A DNA stretch of 64,000 bases from Apium graveolens (taxonomy: Eukaryota; Streptophyta; Magnoliopsida; Apiales; Apiaceae), in assembly GCF_009905375.1 (NCBI RefSeq), contig NW_027417703.1, positions 146,752 to 210,751 on the forward strand, read 5' to 3'. The position numbers and the translations under genes are program-made. The notes under the pieces are model-generated. The model was not told the origin of the DNA and made no database searches. It saw nothing but the letters and a program-made list of their open reading frames with translations. Below, one piece after another: positions 25,613-35,560 of this stretch. Every line of letters starts with the position of its first letter. Positions within the stretch are counted from its first letter, which is position 1.

Positions 25613-25955
25613 CGTTGGAAAATTAATCTAAACTTGTTTTATTGTTTTACTTTTATTTAAATAAATGTTGTTATTAACCTGATTTGTAGCAGTAAAGAAA
25701 GAGTCAGTAGTAGTTGAGTTATTATAGGACGTAGTGGTGATACAGTTGTGTTTGAATGGGTCTAGGAAGTTACCCTTATATTTTCCTATTTTCTTGCCAC
25801 CACCTTTGGTGTGCACTGCTATTTATATTCCTGTATGCATTCTTTTATATGGATAAGAGCAATACAATGTAATCCCATGAGTGTTTGGCTCTTGTACATA
25901 TCTCATTCAATCTTGTTTATTCTGTACTTATAATTATAGTCTTGGATTCTCAACA
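25613..25955 (+). repeat. 5' LTR of the short element
   Basis: 343 bp ending TTCTCAACA directly before the primer site. The first T of the terminal TG has changed to C. Confidence 0.85.
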
Positions 25956-26394
25956 TGGTATTAGAGCTACCGATCTTTCAGGCAGGAAAAAACTTGTTTT
26001 TCGAGAAGCACCAAGGACATGGGTGGTGACGATGGAGTAGTACAGTTGAGGTTAAGGTTAAGTGAGGTTGCAAGTGGTTGTAGTCTAGTAGCTGGTTTGA
26101 GTTTTAGAGAATTAGGAAATGGCTGCAGACGGAGGAAATGGAGTCGTGGAGAAGCATGCATTTTCTAGTTTTCTGGGATTTTTTTATCACCTACGATAGC
26201 TCTGCGAGCGTGCAGAAGAATGTAAGTGCATGGCAGGGGTATTGCACAGATGCAAGTGGGTGTGCAGTGGGTGCACAGGAGTCAGTTGTAGCAAGAAGGA
26301 GACGACAACGGTGTTGCAGGCTGGTTTACGAGGGTGTTGATTGCCGTGCAGGTGCTGGGCTACAGAAGTGGTGTACCAAACGACCAAAATAAGA

Positions 26395-26637
26395 GAGGCC
26401 ATATGGGCCAACAAAGACAAGCCATACGGGCTTGTGAATAAAAACCATAAGGACTGTGAAATGGATGTCATATGGGCAGGAAATAAATTGCCATATGGGC
26501 AAACAAGGAAGCCAAAAGGAGCTGTGATCAGTGGTGCCATATGGGCACAGAAAGGCCACACGGGCTGGATCAATGTAATAGCCATACGGGCTCAGATTTT
26601 TAGCCATACGGGCTCAGTTTAAAAGCCATATGGGTTG
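26395..26637 (+). repeat. interspersed CATAYGGGC motif array
   Basis: About ten copies of a GCCATAYGGGC-like motif occur at irregular spacings of 18-50 bp, with variants CCATAAGGAC and CCACACGGGC. They make up most of the 3' interior of the short element. The motif contains the palindromic core CATATG in several copies. The overlapping reading frames on both strands here come from the repetition. Confidence 0.8.
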
Positions 26638-26676
26638 GAAGGATTGCATGAGACAAGTTTAGATTAAGGGGGAGAT

Positions 26677-27019
26677 TATTGGAAAATTAATCTAAACTTG
26701 TTTTATTGTTTTACTTTTATTTAAATAAATGTTGTTATTAACCTGATTTGTAGCAGTAAAGAAAGAGTCAATAGTAGTTGAGTTATTATAGGATGTAGTG
26801 GTGATAGAGTTCTGTTTAAATGGGTCTAGGAAGTTACCCTTATATTTTCCTATTTTCTTGCCACCACCTTTGGTGTGCACTGCTATTTATATTCCTGTAT
26901 GCATTCTTTTATATGGATAAGAGCAATACAATGTAGTCACAGGAGTGTTTGGCTCTTGTACATATCTCATTCAATCTTGTTTATTCTGTACTTATAATTA
27001 TAGTCTTTGATTCTCAACA
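26677..27019 (+). repeat. 3' LTR of the short element
   Basis: 343 bp, almost identical to the 5' copy, ending TTCTCAACA before the AACAC target duplication. Confidence 0.85.
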
Positions 27020-27344
27020 AACACAATGGATCTACAACTATAGCTTGGCAAACAAGGACACTATAAAATTTTTCTAGGAAATATAGACTCAATCAAAAAC
27101 TCAACAATCAGATAACCAATAAAAATTACATAACATAACCTATGAAGGATAAGAACTCATTAACTTCTAACAATTTTATTGGACTTGTTCTTTTTTGCTG
27201 GGCTGTAACTTTGAAATCAACCCAATCTTCTCATTCATAAATATTTATTTTTCTTTTAAGTGATAAATCTTCTGTAAGTTTTTTGGCTATAGTAATGAGA
27301 ACTGAGTCAGGCATTCTCACTGTTAGTCTTATAATTAGCTGTGT

Positions 27345-29496
27345 TTAGAGCATCTCCAAGGGCAACTATCTGTTAGCAATAATATCTACGTGGCAAGTGT
27401 TTTTTTAAAAATATACCTAATATGTAAAAAAAACCCACTCCAAGGGAGACACCTATTAGGTATAATTTTAGATACCGATAAATAAGCACGCTACATCTGT
27501 TGAACGAGAGCCCATCATCTATATCAATGCCACGACACTTTCCCCCTAAAATGATCTCTCGCGCTGCTTATTTTCCCGCTGCTATACACTCTCCGGCTAC
27601 AAAACTCACACACTTCCGCTATAAAATCTGGTCTGTTATTATTTAATTAGGTTTGGTTTTAGAGTTGGGTGGAGTTCTGCAAAAAATGGAAGGATCGTTT
27701 GTATCTCTGTTGAATGAAGGTTATAAATTTGATGATATGGTATTTTCTCAACCATCCGTTCAATTCCAATCCCAGTCCCAATCCCAATCCCAGACCAAAC
27801 TTCAACAAGAAGCTGCAAAACAAAAAAAGGGAAAAAGATCTAAGAACTTCTTAATTAAAGAGGACATGTTGTTGGTTTCTGCTTGGCTGAACGTAAGTAT
27901 GGATCCGGTACAAGGTAATAATCAGACATATACTTGTTATTGGAATCGGATTTGGAATTATTTTAATGAGAATAAGGACGGGCTTGCAAGTGATCGGCGT
28001 GCTAATTCCTTGTGTAATCGATGGTGCACAATCAATGAAAAAGTGGCTTAATTCATTGGATTTCATAATCAAATATGCGGTCGAAACCAGAGTGGATTAT
28101 CTGAGCAAGATAAGGTATTATTCAACCTTGGTATCTAAAATTTGATTATGATATGCATATATTTAGTTGGTATATATCTGGTAAGAGCCTAATGTTCTTA
28201 GTGTTCTATTCAGTAATAATAATTTTGTTGATAAATGAGTTTATACATGTAAGTTTAAATTATATCCATCTTATCATCAATGTATATCTTTTGGTTGAAT
28301 GTTAGAATACTTTCAGATGTAAAGGCAGCAGATCAGAATTGTTGTGTATGTGTTTTGCAGTTTTTAGGTATACTGCTTTTTTATGCTTTTAACTTTAGGC
28401 AATAACAGAATTGTGCTAGACAACTAAATTTGGTTTTTGTGTTTCAACATGGGCACATGATAATACTGTGCAGAGGGTGCAGGGGAATAAGGCATGACTT
28501 TTTGGTAGTGAGCAGAAGAGATGGTTGATAAGTGTTTGTAATGAGGGCCTGTTTTCTTCTATAATTTCTTGTAATTATATTCATCTACATCTTTATATTA
28601 AATCTTCTGTGTTATCAATGTTAACATATTATTCATAATCATATTTAGATTTTGGAAATTGGAAATTGGTGAAGTCTTTTGTTTCTTTGGACACTAGGAT
28701 ATAATTACAATCATTATATTATTAGCATCCACAAAGCTGTGTTGCCAGTTACATATTTAATTTTCATGTATGATTTTGTCTTTTAACTCGTATATTAAAC
28801 TATTGTTAAGTTTGTTAGATATTCCTTAAACATAGTCTTTTTTGCTTCAATTTTAATCTTAACCTGATAGTATATTCATTAGATGGTTGATGAGTAGTGA
28901 ACAATCTGTTTGGCCATATTCATTAGATGGTTCATCTCATACAGTCTTTTTAATTTCCGACAATAATGCAGGTAGACCAAGCAATAGAAATGTATGAAAA
29001 AGTGTTAAAAGATAAATTTGTGTTCATACGTCACTGGAACGCGTTACGATTCTCACAAAAATATCAAGCTGGTTTGGCAAAGAAAAATAAACCAGCCAAG
29101 GACAAAGATGTATCTTCACAGTCTAGTCAAAATCCTAACAGCCTGGAATCCGATGAAAGAATGGAACGTCCCATTGGACGAAAAGCTGCAAACGAAGCCA
29201 TGGATGAAGAGAGCCTGGACATTCTGAAAACAATGCAAAAAGATGTATTGGTCAATGCTTCTTCAAGAAGTGAATCTGTTAACATCAGCTTGCAGTTACA
29301 AAAGGAAATGATGCAGTTACAGAAGGAGGAATTACAACTTCGTTTAGCAAAAGAGGATCGGGAAAAACAAAAGGAAGAGCGGGAGAGGCAGATTTACGAA
29401 GCGTCTACTATGGCAATGGATACTAGTAAAATGCTACCTGATCAAGAAAAATATTATGATGCCCTCAAAGCTAGGATCATGAGAAATATTGCATAA
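27345..29496 (+). pseudogene. Myb/NAM-associated gene, Harbinger ORF1-like, two exons
   Basis: Exon 1 runs from the ATG at 27686 to a donor after 28114. Exon 2 runs from 28972 (acceptor GCAG) to TAA at 29494-29496. The splice joins in phase, as in the plant family with a trihelix/SANT-like front and a NAM-associated C-terminal domain that includes PIF/Harbinger ORF1 proteins. Exon 1 has a Gln/Ser repeat, then KEDMLLVSAWLNVSMDP, YWNRIWNYFNENK and RRANSLCNRW. Exon 2 has KFVFIRHWNALR and ends in a long charged helix. A TAA at 28049-28051 breaks exon 1. The sequence AGAGCATCTCCAAG near 27348 is typical of a Harbinger/MITE terminus, but I found no matching right end, so host gene and transposon gene cannot be separated. 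Confidence 0.65.
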
Positions 29497-29664
29497 TTTT
29501 TTTGTTTACTTTAAATTTAATTCCTGACAATTATGTACCTGACTTTGATTTGCTTATTCATGTACTTGAATGATTTTCTTATTTTATTTTGTATAAGACA
29601 TTTGTCACTACTAGTTGCACTTGTTTTAGTTGAATTTTTGTGATTGAATCTAATCAAGTAGCAG

Positions 29665-29767
29665 GCTCCAGGAGTTGAATCCCAAATTAGAAGCATATAT
29701 ACACAGAAGTCTCTTCCTCCTAACCAAGTTGGTGAAATCTGGGTTCGAGGACCTAATATGATGCAAG
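29665..29767 (+). pseudogene. isolated exon of a 4-coumarate-CoA ligase-like gene
   Basis: An open stretch bounded by an AG acceptor and GTAC donor reads [10 protein letters not shown], then [18 protein letters not shown]. This is the signature region of acyl-activating enzymes of the 4CL family (the GEIWVRGPN motif). No other exon of the gene was found on either side, and the CACTA element is inserted 185 bp downstream. It is a fragment, probably left by transposon carriage or local rearrangement. Confidence 0.75.
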
Positions 29768-30738
29768 GTACACTACTATTATCTTGAATTTACTGGTTTT
29801 GATCGTCTTTTTAACATTGATGAGGACATTTGAATGTTAGTATATATGATTAGAACTTTCTCCTGCTGACTTGGTAGGATTTTTGACAGAAAATGTAGGA
29901 TTTTTGATATACACTAACTTTTTATAGCACCATATTTCTCTTTCCCAGAGAACACTACAAGGAAAACAAGCTTCAACAACGGTTTATGTCCGTTGTCTGA
30001 CACCCTATTTTTCCGTTGACTATTGAGCCGCCGTCTGTTAGTTGGATCAGACAACGACTAAAAAACATTGTCTGAGATTATACAGACAATGATTATGGAT
30101 TAAGCCCGTTGTATTACATCCAGAAAAGACAACATTTTTTGCTTATTTTCGTCGTAACAAGCGACATTACTCAAGTGTTCTCACAAACTCAGAAAACCGT
30201 TGTGTAAGGTATAACATTAAAACCAATCCTACAAGACTTATTGTTGTATAAACGTTGTTGTGTATTCAGATAGACAACAAAATGAAATTGAGCTCGTAAA
30301 ACTCTTGTAATAAATTTCTACACACAACAGTTTTGGATTTTAATGTATGGCATGATCAGATACATACAACTGTTTATTTGTCCAAATGTATTGCATGAAT
30401 ACCTTTGATACAATATCTTAATATTATATAGACAATGGTTTACTAGTGTTGTGAGAGTTAATTTTGCACCAAAGTTTTGTGTTCGAAAGCATTGTTTTAG
30501 TATTAAAGACATGATATTTTAATGAAGCTTGGTTCTTAAAAGCGTTGTCTTACACAAAATATAACAAGTAATCAAATGAAATTAACTTTGCAAATCTAAA
30601 CAAAAGTTCTAAAGTTAATCCGTGATCGAAAATCACAACAACATAGTTATACAAAAGCTAAAAGCATATTGATATCACTGCTTTCATGAGTCTAAGATTT
30701 CTACTACAAACTAAAGAAAATATAGAGTCTACAAGGAA

Positions 30739-31180
30739 TTGATGTTGGCTACTCAGAGCTCACTTGGCCTTTTCAGCTTCTCTTCACGTCTTCCGCAAGA
30801 GCTATGTTGTCCTTGCAATATCATTACAGCATGTGATAGGCAATTTCCCAATCTGGAGAAAACAAACAATTTTCAAAATAAATCGACAACCACTCTTAAG
30901 TTAATATTCTTTTCCTTCCTGCATTATAAGAAAAACAAAGAACTGGATCTCTTAATATAAAGTGAAATCAAACCAAGACATAATAGAAAATAAACAAATG
31001 CCCATAGTGTCACCTGGCTCACTTCCATGAAGAGACTGTCAATGTCCTGCTTTCTAAAGATACCACCTTTCCTCGCAGTTGATCTTGGTGAAGATTGGGA
31101 GGTCCTGCTTGTAACAGCTTCATCTTTTCCTCTTTCGTCAACCTCCTTTTTCAAATCATCTATCCCGACAATCTGTAGAG
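30739..31180 (-). pseudogene. captured exon(s) of an unidentified gene
   Basis: Minus strand. After an acceptor-like CTCTACAG near 31174 an open stretch starts IVGIDDLKKEVDERGKDE, is Ser/Thr/Arg-rich and ends FRKQDIDSLFMEVSQ before a possible donor near 31010. A second piece at about 30755-30860 reads SHAVMILQGQHSSCGRREEK and stops. I do not recognise the protein. Its position in line with the kinase and transporter exons suggests one captured or chimeric transcription unit. Confidence 0.35.
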
Positions 31181-31610
31181 AAAGTCGAAGTACACATAAA
31201 ATTCACTTAAAATAAGATTGACAAACTACATGCTAGGTTCTCAAAATTTCCAAATAAAAGGAGGCCACAAACATATACAGAAGGCAATTTGTAAGCCAGG
31301 GCACATAGATTTGTAAAGTAATCCATAATTATGCTTCTTTTTTCGTAAATAGTTCAGCTGCTTTGTAGCTAGCTGATTACCTAAAAATAGTTTCAAAAAC
31401 CCTTAAACACGGCTCTACAAACTGTTTTCTGGAAACTAGCAATGGTTGCTATAATTTCTCGTAACTGTTAGCATAGAAGTCATTAGTTCAGTCACTAACC
31501 AAATAGCAGTCTAGTTAGTGATTGAATGCAGTTTGAGTCCAATGTCTAGTTCTTGATAACTTGGTTAATCTATGCATGTATATAAAACAAAATGATTCAC
31601 GCTTACTTAC

Positions 31611-32112
31611 CTTCATAATGTAATCCACAACTAGACCTGTTCTCTGGTCTCCCAATGCAATTGACTAGAAGAAATAATACAGTGGTGTCACCGTGTCAGA
31701 GAAACCGTATATACTTAAACAAGAAACTATAGTATCTAATTAAGAAACTTTCGACCGCTAATACAAACCTTCACGAAAGTATCAAGGTCATCATCAAGTT
31801 CTATTCCAAGATCCTTTTCTCTTCTCAAAAGTTCCATTTGCATATCTGTATCAAATTCTATATGGTTAGATTCATGATCTAAAATTTACAAAATGAAACT
31901 AGTCGACAGATAAAAGATAAATATATATTCAAAATCTACACCATTTTCTTTAGGCTTACCTTGCTTGAATCCAAATCCTTGACACCGTCCTGAAAGTTCA
32001 AGAGTCTCCCTCACTGTCATTTCAGCAGTGTGCCGATCCCGTTGACTGACATATGCAGAAGTCCTTTGGGCAACAAACTCATTTAGTGTATGCCCATTAT
32101 AACTGATTTCCC
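31611..32112 (-). pseudogene. captured exons of an ABCG (PDR-type) transporter
   Basis: Three minus-strand exons with good splice sites. The first, 31960-32112, reads [23 protein letters not shown] followed by [16 protein letters not shown] in pieces typical of PDR-type ABCG pumps just after Walker A. The second, 31769-31845, has MELLRREKDLGIELDDD. The third, 31611-31662, has LGDQRTGLVVDYIMK and ends at a consensus GTAAGT donor. Walker A, the ABC signature and the membrane part are absent. Full PDR transporters are about 1,400 residues, so this is a small internal piece of the first nucleotide-binding domain. Introns are retained, so capture was from genomic DNA, not a cDNA. Confidence 0.8.
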
Positions 32113-32147
32113 TGGTTATAACGAGTGCTTTAAAAAGAATGCCTCAC

Positions 32148-32263
32148 AATCACATTAAGTATCCATTGCAATCCCTAATTTTTCTAGCACTTGCAACCAG
32201 AAAACACTAGAATTTCAAAAGAAAAAACATACAGCAGTAACCATATATCAAAAGAAACAGAGC
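32148..32263. repeat. 116-bp direct repeat, copy A
   Basis: It starts AATCACATTAAGTATC and is the same length as, and nearly identical to, 33223-33338 (about five differences by eye). The two copies bracket the receptor-kinase fragment. Confidence 0.9.
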
Positions 32264-32439
32264 ATTGAGGTGGTATTCTAAATCTATTATTCTTTTGCAA
32301 TCACTCTCGTCGGCCTGTGCATTCATTATCAACATTCACCTCATACTTAATAATCTGTATATCCAAGTAATATAAAACTAATGGATGAATATCAGTTAAC
32401 ATGAATCCTTCATATGTTGTTTATGTTTCATATTATTAC

Positions 32440-33222
32440 CTTGAAGACAGGTCCAAAACCTCCCTCTCCAAGCTGATTGTTGTGGGAGAACGAATTTGTC
32501 GCCTTTTCAGTTAATCAAAGCTAATTAGTGGCAGTTCCAACTCTTCGCTCTCAATCTTGGTTAGGGCAATACTTTCTGAACTGAATTTCAACCTTTCTGC
32601 AAAAAAGAATAAGATTAATATAGAAGGTAGTTTAGTTCTTTACTGGCCAAAAGTTAGTTCATTCTTTGAATGTATTTTCGACTTTTTAAAGTAATTTTAA
32701 TTAAAATTTGTACCTTCTCTCTTCAGCCTTTTGTTCTTTAATAAGAACACAAGTATCACAGCAAGTAGTACAAATAGTACTACAGAGACTACAATTATCC
32801 ATACTTTCCTGTGTAATCTGGTTCCCCCTGTTTTCTCTGTACAGCCAGATAGTTAAAAGAAAACTTCAAGAAACTTCACTGTTATCAGTAAAAAGTGAAG
32901 ACCCTTAATATACAGAGCAGGGAGTTACCTAATTCAGATGCTGCCATTCTTATGTAAATATCTGGCCCATCTTCAGAGTATCCTTCGATGTCGATCAAGT
33001 CATTAAACCATAAGTAGCATCCACGTCCACCTTTTCTAATGCCTGCCTTCGCATATGCTGTACATGAGCGGTTCTTTAAGCACAACTTCTCGCATTCCTC
33101 AAGGTTTATTTTCATATGATACCAGGCATATCTTGTGTCAGGCAACTTCATACCCGAGTGTTTCATAAATCCTTCTCCAGTCGCACAATCTAATGATTTT
33201 CTGCGGACACAACCGTTAGACG
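32440..33222 (-). pseudogene. captured exons of an S-domain (G-type lectin) receptor-like kinase
   Basis: Minus strand, three exons in family order. 32929-33222 encodes the PAN/apple domain: SSNGCVRRKSLDC, then MKHSGMKLPDTRYAW, NLEECEKLCLKNRSCTAYAK and DIYIRMAASELG, with the expected cysteines. 32714-32836 encodes a transmembrane helix (VWIIVVSVVLFVLLAVILVF) followed by a basic stop-transfer stretch. 32440-32596 encodes the start of the kinase domain including ATNSFSHNNQLGEGGFGPVF, the glycine-rich loop, with a frameshift just before it. The lectin and S-locus domains and the rest of the kinase are missing. These receptors sit in the plasma membrane; the fragment cannot signal. Confidence 0.88.
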
Positions 33223-33338
33223 AATCACATTAAGTATCTATTACAATCCCTAATTTTTCTAGCACTTGCAACCAGAAAACACTAGCATTTCAAAAGAAAA
33301 AACATACAGCAGTAATCATATATCAAAAGAAACTGAGC
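33223..33338. repeat. 116-bp direct repeat, copy B
   Basis: Partner of 32148-32263, lying directly upstream (in the minus-strand sense) of the PAN exon. Confidence 0.9.
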
Positions 33339-34030
33339 TTAATCAACATCTAGCTTACTTTTCTGTGTAGATTTTTTTGTTTCGACTCCTTTAGCATTTC
33401 ATCTAGTTGTTCGGATCCTCTAATTGAAACCAGGACCTCAGTATGCTTGAGAATTTTACCTGTACCATCTTGGACAGGGAAAATCTCATTCTCTTTCTTC
33501 TCCAAGGCCTCAAAAGACGAAACCCATGGAGTAAATTAAGCATAACAAACATAGAACCTAACCTTGCAAATGATAAACAACTACTCATCAGTCATGCCCT
33601 GAGCTTGAAAGGTCAAATCAGAACTCCAAAAAATATTCCTCAAAATTGTCGCTTTGAACTAGAAAATCAAGGAGATTAGAAATTCCAACCTTCATTTTTT
33701 ACTTGAGAAGCTCCACCTATTATTGGAAGTGAATCTAAATAGGTGAGCTGAATTCATAGGTAATTTTGTGAAAGAGAAACAAGATTGGGTGATTGAGATG
33801 GTTAGGGTTTGAAAACTCAAAAACCTAAACCCATCATAATACACACATAATCCATGTGATTTTAAGCAAAACCAGGTAGAGAGAGGAGAGAGAAGAGTCG
33901 TGGGAAGGGGAGAGAGAACCGGTCAGATCTAAGAAAGGGGAAGGGGAGACGTAATGGGGGGAATGAAAATTAGAAGGGAGGGGGAAATGAAAATTAAAGG
34001 GGGGCAAAACCAAAAATTGTGTGAAAAATG
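33339..34030 (-). other. unidentified open stretch and CT-rich leader-like sequence
   Basis: On the minus strand, 33365-33535 is open in the frame reading WVSSFEALEKKENEIFPVQD and then KHTEVLVSIRGSEQLDEML. I cannot assign it. Upstream of it (33840-34020) the minus strand is rich in CT/TC runs, like a plant 5' leader. It may be the promoter and first exon of the captured or chimeric transcription unit. Confidence 0.35.
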
Positions 34031-34109
34031 AAAATTTAACCAAGAAAGATTTTAAGAAATTAATTATTTAATCAAGAAAGATTCTTAATTTTCGGAGTTG
34101 CAATTCTAT

Positions 34110-35400
34110 TCGATTTTCATTATAAAATCATACAAGATAAATTTAAAATTTTTTGAATAATTTTTTATATGATTACAATCGATATATCTCAATACAGTTG
34201 GATCTTCGAAAATATCATTTAAAAAAATTACCATGTTGATAGGAAAATATCTCAATAATTTTTTCATATAACTAAAATTGATATATCTTAACATCCGTAC
34301 GGTTGGATCTTCAAAAAAATCATTTTAAAAATTAATCTTGTAAATCGGGAACGAGTCTCGTTGTTGGGAGGGGTACTTTTACCGAATTTTTCTAATCCTG
34401 ACATGCAAAATGAATTTAAATTTTTTTAATATTTTTTTCATATGACTAAAATTGATATATCCTAACATCCGTACGGTTGGATCGTCGAAAAAATCATTTG
34501 AAAAATTAATCTTGTAAATCAGGAACGAGTCTCGTTGTCGGGAGGGGTACTTTTACCGGATTTTTCTAATCCTAACATGCAAAATAAATTTCAAATTTTT
34601 TAATAATTTTTTCTTATGACTAAAATTGATATATCTTAACATCCGTACGGTTGGATCGTCGAAAAATCATTTTAAAAAATTAATCCTGTAAATCGGGAAC
34701 GAGTCTCGTTGTCGGAAGGGGTACTTTTACCAGATTTTTCTAATCCTGACATGCAAAATGAATTTCAAATTTTTTAATAATTTTTTCTTATGACTAAAAT
34801 CGATATATCTTAACATCCGTATGGTTGGATCGTCGAAAAATCATTTTAAAAAATTAATCCTGTAAATCGGGAACGAGTCTCGTTGTCGGGAGGGGTACTT
34901 TTACCTGATTTTTCTAATCCTGACATGCAAAATGAATTTCAAATTTTTTAATAATTTTTTCTTATGACTAAAATCGATATATCTTAACATCCGTACGGTT
35001 GGATCGTCGAAAAATCATTTAAAAAAATTATTCCTGTAAATCGGGAACGAGTCTCGTTGTCGGGAGGGGTACTTTTACCAGATTTTTCTAATCCTGACAT
35101 GCAAAATTAATTTCAATTTTTTTAATAATTTTTTCTTATGACTAAAATCGATATATCTTAACATCCGTACGGTTGGATCGTCGAAAAATTATTTTAAAAA
35201 ATTAATCCTGTAAATCGGGAACGAGTCTCGTTGTCGGGAGGGGTACTTTTACTAGATTTTTTTAATCCTAACATGCAAAATGAATTTCAAATTTTTTAAT
35301 AATTTTTTCTTATGACTAAAATCGATATATCTTAACATCCGTACGGTTGGATCGTCAAAAAATAATTTTAAAAAATTAATCCTGTAAATCGATATATCGT
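34110..35400. repeat. tandem array with a 174-bp period inside the CACTA element
   Basis: The landmark TCTAATCCTG (or a close variant) occurs at 34391, 34565, 34739, 34913, 35087 and 35261, exactly 174 bp apart each time. More decayed copies lie at the left (about 34110-34300). Each unit contains AACGAGTCTCGTT, an inverted repeat with 6-bp arms, and a GC-richer block GGGAGGGGTACTTTTACC in otherwise AT-rich text. The units have few differences between them, so amplification was recent. No coding potential. Confidence 0.92.
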
Positions 35401-35560
35401 GAAAGAACCTTGTTTGAGAAAGTACGCCTTCTACTAGATTTTTGTTATAATTTCATGCAAGATATATTTAAAAAATTTAAATTATTTTTTTACATGAATA
35501 AAATCAATATATATCAATATCCGTACAACAATTTAATATGTATGAAACTATTTTTTGTTA

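Larger units (their letters stand above)
25613..27019 (+). mobile_element. short non-autonomous LTR element (TRIM/LARD-like, 1,407 bp)
   Basis: Two 343-bp near-identical LTRs (25613-25955 and 26677-27019) enclose about 720 bp. The primer site TGGTATTAGAGC is at 25956-25967, and the polypurine tract AAGGGGGAGA ends at 26675. Perfect 5-bp target duplications AACAC flank it (25608-25612 and 27020-27024). The duplication shows that the LTR originally began TGTTGG: the left copy now reads CGTTGG and the right TATTGG. The interior has no gag or pol and is partly made of a degenerate repeat (separate entry). It must have used proteins from another element. Confidence 0.88.

Noticed and set aside
26138..26622. 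Several overlapping open frames on both strands inside the short LTR element
   Set aside because: They are explained by the CATAYGGGC repeat; all frames share the same periodic text and none resembles gag or pol.
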